From assembly GCA_022567875.1 (NCBI GenBank), contig JADFGB010000016.1, positions 1 through 11,072 of the forward strand: a stretch of DNA of 11,072 bases. The letters run 5' to 3'. Positions 6,639 through 11,072 of this stretch are shown piece by piece. The stretch comes from Bacteroidota bacterium (GTDB lineage Bacteria > Bacteroidota > Ignavibacteria > Ignavibacteriales > Ignavibacteriaceae). Below the pieces are notes generated by a model. That model was not told where the DNA came from. It was given only the letters and a program-made list of their open reading frames with translations, and did not search any database. Every line of letters begins with the position of its first letter. Position 1 is the stretch's first letter. The translations under genes and the position numbers were made by a program.

Positions 6639-6675
6639 AAAAAGGACAGTTATTTGCTGTCCTTTTTTATTTTGA
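6639..6675 (+). terminator. Rho-independent terminator after the ferredoxin gene
   Basis: AAAAAGGACAG (6639-6649) pairs perfectly with CTGTCCTTTTT (6657-6667) around a seven-base loop (TTATTTG), followed by a T-rich run to about 6673. It separates the ferredoxin from the hydrolase cluster downstream. Confidence 0.9.
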
Positions 6676-6760
6676 AAAAATATCAATCTGCATCGATTCT
6701 TTTAAATGTTATAAATCTTCAGTAATTTAACTTTTCATATCAAATGAAAATAAGAAAAAA

Positions 6761-7609
6761 ATGAAAATTGGTTCATATAAAATAAGGGTTATTAACTCAG
6801 GTTATTTTGCACTTGACGGAGGTGCAATGTTTGGTATTATTCCAAAACCTCTTTGGAATAAAAATAATCCCACAGATGAAGTTAATAGAATAAAACTTGC
6901 GACAAGACTTTTATTACTAGAATCTGATAATAAGAAAATATTAATTGACACGGGGATGGGCGATAAATGGGATGAAAAGTCTAAGGAAATTTATGGGATT
7001 GACCAATCTGAAAACTCTCTACTTAAATCACTTTTATCAATAAATATTAAACCGGAAGATATTACTGATGTAATACTTACTCATTTACATTTTGATCATG
7101 CCGGTGGGGCAACAATTTTTAAAGATGGTAAATTATCACCCACATTTGCCAATGCTGTTTATCACGTACAAAAGAAAAATTATGAGTGGGCAATAAATCC
7201 TACAGACAGGGATAGGGGAAGTTATCTTAAAGAAAATTATGATCCGTTACTAAAAGAAGGAGTATTAAAATTAATTGATGGACAAAATCAATTTGACGAC
7301 GACATCAAATTTGTAATTGTTAACGGACATACTTTTGCTCAGCAGCTTATAAAAATATCGGACTCCACTAATACACTGTTATACTGTTGTGATCTGTTTC
7401 CGACTTATTCACATATCCGGCTGCCGTATATTATGAGTTATGATCTTCAACCATTGATTACCCTGCAAGAGAAAAAATATATTTTGAGCAAAGCAGTTGA
7501 AGAGAATTGGAAACTCTTCTTTGAACACGACCCTGAATTTTCTTATGCTACTGTAAAATCTACCGAAAAAGGAATTGTCTTAAATGAAAGCTTCGAGAAT
7601 CTAAACTAA
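6761..7609 (+). CDS. Metallo-beta-lactamase-fold hydrolase
   Basis: This 282-residue soluble protein of the MBL-fold superfamily is likely a di-zinc hydrolase. Metal-ligand candidates are H108, H110, D112 and H113 in THLHFDHAGG, H190 in NGHTFAQQ, D211 in CCDLFPT and H256 in FFEHDP. ILIDTGMGDKW (60-70) is the usual pre-motif segment. The domain resembles lactonase-like or general MBL hydrolases, but the substrate cannot be named. In place of the common GHTPGHQ the third motif is GHTFAQQ, so the second His is replaced; the metal ligand itself is kept. No signal peptide is present. The start has no Shine-Dalgarno sequence; an ATG at 6744 is out of frame and soon stops. It leads a tight cluster, with the Rieske gene starting one base after its stop. 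Confidence 0.88.
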   Translation: MKIGSYKIRVINSGYFALDGGAMFGIIPKPLWNKNNPTDEVNRIKLATRLLLLESDNKKILIDTGMGDKWDEKSKEIYGIDQSENSLLKSLLSINIKPEDITDVILTHLHFDHAGGATIFKDGKLSPTFANAVYHVQKKNYEWAINPTDRDRGSYLKENYDPLLKEGVLKLIDGQNQFDDDIKFVIVNGHTFAQQLIKISDSTNTLLYCCDLFPTYSHIRLPYIMSYDLQPLITLQEKKYILSKAVEENWKLFFEHDPEFSYATVKSTEKGIVLNESFENLN

Positions 7610-7610
7610 A

Positions 7611-7943
7611 ATGAATAACAATGGATTTACAAAAGTTTGTGCATTAAATGAATTAAAAAATTCCGAAGGAAAAAGATTTCTAATAAATGATATTGATGTT
7701 GCATTATTCAAAATAAACGAAGATATTTTTGCCTTAAATAATATCTGTCCTCATCAGCATACAACTTTAATTTATAATGGGTCTATAGAAGACGGTTGTG
7801 TAATATGCCCTGCTCACGGTTGGAAATTTCAACTTAAAAACGGAAAGATGCCAGACGGAAGAAACGGGTTAATTAGTTATCCTGTAAAATTAATAGATAA
7901 TTTTATTTACATAAAAGCTGAAGATAAAAATACAAACTGGTGA
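7611..7943 (+). CDS. Rieske [2Fe-2S] ferredoxin-like protein
   Basis: This is a small soluble Rieske protein of 110 residues. The cluster motifs are C46-P-H48 and C66-PA-H69 with 17 residues between them, giving two Cys and two His ligands. The second box continues HGWKFQLKNG, as in NirD- and ring-hydroxylase-ferredoxin-type proteins. No transmembrane anchor and no oxygenase catalytic domain are present, so it should be an electron carrier and not a bc1-complex Rieske subunit. It starts one base after the hydrolase stop (TAA-A-ATG), and its TGA stop overlaps the GTG start of queG, so all three are surely cotranscribed and translationally linked. Its electron acceptor is unknown; the neighbour QueG is an attractive but unproven candidate. 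Confidence 0.93.
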   Translation: MNNNGFTKVCALNELKNSEGKRFLINDIDVALFKINEDIFALNNICPHQHTTLIYNGSIEDGCVICPAHGWKFQLKNGKMPDGRNGLISYPVKLIDNFIYIKAEDKNTNW

Positions 7944-8863
7944 TACTTACAAACAAAATAGTAATTGAAAAAGCAAAATCATTAGGATTTGATTTAGTGG
8001 GTTTTGCCAAAGCCGAAATACTTGGAGAAGAAACAATATTCTTAGAAAAATGGCTTAAATCCGGTTATCAAGCCGGAATGAGTTATATGGAAAGAAATAT
8101 AGAAAAACGAAAAAACATAATAAATATTTTACCGGATGTAAAAAGTGTTATTTCTCTTGGGACAAACTATTATACCGATGAAAATTATTCCAATGATGAT
8201 GGAACAGGAAAGGTTTCAAGATATGCCTGGGGTAAGGATTATCATTTAATAATTTGGGAAAAACTGGATAAACTTGAAACCGAACTTAAAAAAATAGACC
8301 CAAATTATGAATGTAAATTTTATGTTGATACAGGTCCGGTGATGGATAAAGTTTGGGCAAACAGGGCGGGTTTAGGGTGGCTTGCAAAAAATTCTAATAT
8401 TATAAATAAAGATTTTGGGAGTTGGATTTTTTTATCCACTATAATTACTAATTATGAATTTGAATATAATGAACCTATTGAGGATTGGTGCGGAACCTGT
8501 ACTACTTGCATTGATGCTTGTCCTACACAGGCAATTATTGAACCGTATGTTATTGATTCGAATAAATGTATTTCATATTTAACAATAGAAAATAAAGGTG
8601 ATATACCTGAGACATTTAAAGGTAAATTTGATAACTGGGTTTTTGGATGTGATGTATGTCAAGATGTTTGTCCCTGGAATATTAAATTTTCACAAGTTAC
8701 TTTCGAAAAAGATTTTTATCCTGTAAGTGGGAATAAAGAAATTAAACTTGATAAAGTAACGAAAATGGAGACAAATGATTTCAAAAATAGATTTGCAAAC
8801 AGCCCTATTAAAAGAGCAAAGCTAAAAGGACTAAAAAGAAACGCTCTACATTTAAAGAATTAA
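7940..8863 (+). CDS. queG: Epoxyqueuosine reductase QueG
   Basis: QueG catalyses the last step of queuosine synthesis, reducing epoxyqueuosine to queuosine in the tRNA wobble position with cobalamin and two [4Fe-4S] clusters. Conserved features are FYVDTGPVMDK around Asp130, the proposed catalytic acid, and RAGLGWLAKNS (142-152) of the cobalamin-binding region. C184-GT-C187-TT-C190-IDA-C194-P, C210 in NKCISYLT, and C237-DV-C240-QDV-C244-PW complete the eight cluster cysteines. At 307 residues it lacks the C-terminal HEAT-like extension of the E. coli protein (379 residues), as do many Bacteroidota homologues. The start is GTG at 7940, overlapping the Rieske TGA as GTGA; this compact coupling is why I choose it. 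It needs an outside electron source, and no queA or tgt lies in the window. Confidence 0.97.
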   Translation: MILTNKIVIEKAKSLGFDLVGFAKAEILGEETIFLEKWLKSGYQAGMSYMERNIEKRKNIINILPDVKSVISLGTNYYTDENYSNDDGTGKVSRYAWGKDYHLIIWEKLDKLETELKKIDPNYECKFYVDTGPVMDKVWANRAGLGWLAKNSNIINKDFGSWIFLSTIITNYEFEYNEPIEDWCGTCTTCIDACPTQAIIEPYVIDSNKCISYLTIENKGDIPETFKGKFDNWVFGCDVCQDVCPWNIKFSQVTFEKDFYPVSGNKEIKLDKVTKMETNDFKNRFANSPIKRAKLKGLKRNALHLKN

Positions 8864-8899
8864 AAGTTTGAAACTAATTTAGAATAATGGAATCTAATT

Positions 8900-8938
8900 T
8901 ATAATTGATACATATTTTTTAACAGAATAATACGGAGA
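8900..8938 (+). promoter_or_regulatory. Candidate -10 box and ribosome binding site of trxB
   Basis: The 79-base gap between queG and trxB contains a perfect TATAAT (8900-8905) but no good -35 hexamer at 16-18 bases. It also holds a ribosome binding site GGAGA (8934-8938) four bases before the ATG. No terminator for queG is visible, so trxB may also be read from upstream. Confidence 0.35.
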
Positions 8939-8942
8939 AAAA

Positions 8943-9890
8943 ATGCCAGACAATCATCATAAAGTAATAATAATAGGATCGGGACCTGCAGGTTTAACTG
9001 CGGCTTTATACGCTGCAAGAGCAAATTTAGAACCAATAATTTTTGAAGGAATGCAGCCCGGCGGACAGCTTACAATCACTACCGAAGTTGAAAACTATCC
9101 GGGATTTGTTGAAGGTATACAGGGACCTGAACTAATGGATATTATGAGAAAGCAGGCACATCGGGTTGGGGCAAAATCAATTTTTAAGGAAATAACTAAG
9201 GTGGATTTTAGTTCAAGACCATTTAAACTTGAAACTTACGAAAAAGAAGAATACACAGCAGACTCAATTATTATTTCTACCGGAGCTTCTGCAAAATTGT
9301 TAGGGCTTGAAAGCGAAAGTAAATATATGGGATTTGGAGTTTCTGCTTGTGCAACCTGTGACGGATTTTTTTTCAAAGACCAGAAAGTATTAGTAGTCGG
9401 CGGTGGAGATACAGCAATGGAAGAAGCTACTTACCTAACAAAGCACGCATCAGAAGTTACTGTTATTCATAGAAGAGAAGGCTTCAGAGCTTCGCAGATA
9501 ATGCTTGATAGAGCAAAGAAAAATTCTAAGATTAAATTTGAATTAAATAAAACAGTAAAAGAAGTAATAGGCAAGGAAGAAAATGGCAGAAAGGTAATGA
9601 CAGGAGTTGTTTTGGAAAACACACTCGATCATTCAACCGAAACTATTGAAGTCGACGGTTTATTTATTGCAATCGGACACAAGCCAAATACTGATCTGTT
9701 CAAAGGAATTTTAGACATGGATGAAACGGGTTATCTTATTGTTCAATCCGGTTCAACTAAAACTAACATTGAAGGTGTATTTGCTGCCGGTGATGTAGCA
9801 GATAAAATTTACAGACAGGCCGTAACAGCAGCAGGTACAGGATGTATGGCTGCAATAGATGCTGAACGTTGGCTTGCTGAGCAAGAATAA
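8943..9890 (+). CDS. trxB: Thioredoxin-disulfide reductase (NADPH)
   Basis: This 315-residue flavoprotein of the low-molecular-weight type reduces thioredoxin with NADPH, and so feeds ribonucleotide reductase and thiol repair in the cytoplasm. The FAD-binding dinucleotide motif is GSGPAG (12-17), preceded by KVIII. The redox-active disulfide is C136-AT-C139 within ACATCDG. The NADPH domain has GGGDTA (153-158) and HRR (176-178). The second FAD motif reads GVFAAGDVADKIYRQAVTAA near the C-terminus. Length and motif order are normal. A clear ribosome binding site supports the ATG. A doxX-family gene begins 30 bases downstream. A decayed copy of its last 81 bases lies at the right edge of this window (10993-11072). 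Confidence 0.97.
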   Translation: MPDNHHKVIIIGSGPAGLTAALYAARANLEPIIFEGMQPGGQLTITTEVENYPGFVEGIQGPELMDIMRKQAHRVGAKSIFKEITKVDFSSRPFKLETYEKEEYTADSIIISTGASAKLLGLESESKYMGFGVSACATCDGFFFKDQKVLVVGGGDTAMEEATYLTKHASEVTVIHRREGFRASQIMLDRAKKNSKIKFELNKTVKEVIGKEENGRKVMTGVVLENTLDHSTETIEVDGLFIAIGHKPNTDLFKGILDMDETGYLIVQSGSTKTNIEGVFAAGDVADKIYRQAVTAAGTGCMAAIDAERWLAEQE

Positions 9891-9920
9891 TTATTCATAA
9901 ATATTTATAATTAAAAAACT

Positions 9921-10352
9921 GTGAATCTAAATAAGCATATAGCTGTGCTGACCATTCGGTTAATTTTGGGATTTATTTTTCTGATGCAAGGATTTGGAAA
10001 AGTCTTTACCTGGGGCGTTGAGAATGTATATAAAATGGATTTCTTTTATGGAACTTATAAGGACTTGTTGCCTGACTTCATTATACATGCAACCGCATAT
10101 TACACTTCATATATTGAATTGATTGCTGGTTTACTATTGGTATTAGGGTTAAAAAGAGATTACGCACTTTATGCATTAGCATCAGTCTTAGTACTTGTTG
10201 CATTCGGGCATGGTTTAGCCACACCCATTTGGGATTTATCACACGTAATGTATCGAACAATCCTATTGATTACTTTGTTGATTTTACCAAGTGAGTGGGA
10301 CAAGTTTTCATTTGATAAAATCATAATTAAATATAGTACAGAAAAAAAATAA
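9921..10352 (+). CDS. DoxX family integral membrane protein
   Basis: This 143-residue protein has four predicted membrane helices at roughly 7-23, 57-77, 81-100 and 108-123. The first contains the family pattern RLILGFIFLMQGFGKVF, the second YIELIAGLLLVLGL. The DoxX family includes subunits linked to quinol oxidation in archaea and thiol/oxidative-stress complexes in mycobacteria, but most members are uncharacterised. The start is a GTG without a clear ribosome binding site, placed just before the first helix. It lies 30 bases after trxB with no terminator and 14 bases before the DUF1697 gene, so the three probably form one transcript. A membrane thiol-redox role is an inference from trxB next to it. 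Confidence 0.87.
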   Translation: MNLNKHIAVLTIRLILGFIFLMQGFGKVFTWGVENVYKMDFFYGTYKDLLPDFIIHATAYYTSYIELIAGLLLVLGLKRDYALYALASVLVLVAFGHGLATPIWDLSHVMYRTILLITLLILPSEWDKFSFDKIIIKYSTEKK

Positions 10353-10366
10353 AATGAACTAAAAAT

Positions 10367-10897
10367 ATGACAGTCTATATTTCAATGCTCCGAGGGATAA
10401 ATGTAAGTGGGCAAAAAAAAATAAAAATGGATGAGTTAAAAAAACTCTATGAATCTTTGGGGTTCAAAAATGTAAAAACTTATATACAAAGCGGTAATGT
10501 AATTTTTAATTATTCCGATACAAATATCTCGAAATTAATAAATAAGATTGAACTAAAAATAAAAAAATCCTTTAGCTATGATGTACCTGTTTTAATTAGA
10601 ACAAAAAATGATCTTCAGAAATTGATTGCCAACAACCCATTTACAAAAAAAGACAGCAGCAAACTTTATGTCACATTTTTGTCCGACACTCCAATCAAAT
10701 CACCCTTAGATGAAATTACTAAAATTAAAGACATTTCTGAGGAGTTTATTATTTCCGGAAAAGAAATTTATCTTTTTTACCCCAATGGTTATGGAAGAAG
10801 TAAGTTGACTAATAATTATTTTGAGAGAAAATTGAAATTATCTGCCACAACAAGAAACTGGAAAACTGTAAACAAATTATTGGAACTTTCAGAATAA
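10367..10897 (+). CDS. DUF1697 domain protein of unknown function
   Basis: This 176-residue protein spans the whole DUF1697 domain. The N-terminus has the family pattern ISMLRGINVSGQKKIKM, then LYESLGFKNVKTYIQSGNVI, and the C-terminus closes with TTRNWKTVNKLLEL. It is soluble, without signal peptide or membrane helix. The family is common in bacteria, often as a stand-alone gene, and no biochemical function is established. The start ATG is 14 bases after the doxX stop with no strong ribosome binding site, consistent with an operon tail gene. Lysine content is high, in line with the AT-rich genome. Confidence 0.94.
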   Translation: MTVYISMLRGINVSGQKKIKMDELKKLYESLGFKNVKTYIQSGNVIFNYSDTNISKLINKIELKIKKSFSYDVPVLIRTKNDLQKLIANNPFTKKDSSKLYVTFLSDTPIKSPLDEITKIKDISEEFIISGKEIYLFYPNGYGRSKLTNNYFERKLKLSATTRNWKTVNKLLELSE

Positions 10898-10992
10898 CAA
10901 GAGACAGCGGGGAGAACTCAAATAACACTGTTCTCTTACTCTACATCGTACCTGAAAACTTCGTATATCCTAAATTTATCAAATAGAGAATA
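10898..10992 (+). other. Non-coding stretch with weak hairpin after the DUF1697 gene
   Basis: GAGAAC (10912-10917) pairs with GTTCTC (10930-10935) around a 12-base loop, extendable by two G-T pairs. It is followed by TTACTCT, a poor U-tract, so at most a weak terminator. AGAATAACA occurs at both 10891-10899 and 10987-10995. No open reading frame is evident. Confidence 0.35.
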
Positions 10993-11072
10993 ACAGACAA
11001 CCATCACTACAGCAGGTAGAGACCGTATGACTACCATAGATGCAGAACGTTAGCTTGCCGAGTAAGAGTAAT
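10993..11072 (+). pseudogene. Decayed copy of the trxB 3' end
   Basis: By eye these 80 bases align with trxB 9811-9891 at about 61 of 81 columns, the last 48 bases at 40 of 48. In the trxB frame the tail reads RMTTIDAER then stop, LAE then stop, E then stop, against CMAAIDAERWLAEQE in the intact gene. The Trp codon TGG has become TAG (11051-11053) and the Gln codon CAA has become TAA (11063-11065), and one base is missing near 11009. Both copies finish with TAAT. Similarity upstream of 10993 is not convincing. It may be a duplicated, decaying fragment, or low-quality sequence at a contig end. Confidence 0.7.

Noticed and set aside
6744..6764. ATG at 6744 as an earlier start for the MBL hydrolase
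   Set aside because: It is out of frame and meets TGA after six codons.
1..11072. A new defence or mobile system in the window
   Set aside because: Apart from the truncated HTH fragment, all genes belong to common housekeeping families; no integrase, transposase, nuclease, reverse transcriptase or toxin-like gene is visible.

Overview
The window is AT-rich bacterial DNA with an ordinary, mostly housekeeping gene set. Several traits point to the Bacteroidota/Chlorobiota/Ignavibacteriota side of the tree: an Oar-like TonB-dependent receptor C-terminus, a ferredoxin of the Chlorobium/Allochromatium type with a Bacteroidota-style insertion, a compact QueG, a promoter-like TATATTTG box and several genes without a Shine-Dalgarno sequence. 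An ignavibacterial relative is my best guess. This is inferred from protein flavour only, not from a phylogenetic marker.

Layout. Bases 1-410 hold a truncated gene for an unrecognised protein with a Cro/C1-like helix-turn-helix. At about 400-411 it runs abruptly into the C-terminal half of an outer-membrane TonB-dependent receptor, which ends at 1658 at a strong hairpin terminator. Two minus-strand genes follow: a SpoU/TrmH-family RNA 2'-O-methyltransferase (1715-2251) and rlmN (start best placed at 3477, not 3513). From 3675 to 10897 everything reads on the plus strand. In order these are an acyl-CoA dehydrogenase, the pair lemA and a TPM-domain (YgcG-like) membrane protein, and a 2[4Fe-4S] ferredoxin with its own terminator. 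Next comes the tight cluster MBL-fold hydrolase / Rieske ferredoxin / queG, then trxB, a DoxX-family membrane protein and a DUF1697 protein.

Functional threads. Three genes concern RNA modification (SpoU methyltransferase, rlmN, queG). A redox theme runs through ferredoxin, Rieske protein, QueG (Fe-S/cobalamin), thioredoxin reductase and DoxX. The Rieske-queG coupling (stop and start overlap as GTGA) is the most suggestive functional link, because QueG needs an external electron donor.

Both ends of the window look abnormal. The left end is a gene-gene junction with both partners truncated. The right end (10993-11072) is a decayed copy of the last 81 bases of trxB, about 75% identical by hand alignment, with two in-frame stop codons. 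Either the sequence is rearranged there or the ends are assembly artefacts. I found no CRISPR array, tRNA, rRNA, IS element, toxin-antitoxin pair or defence system, and I do not see a convincing new multi-gene system.
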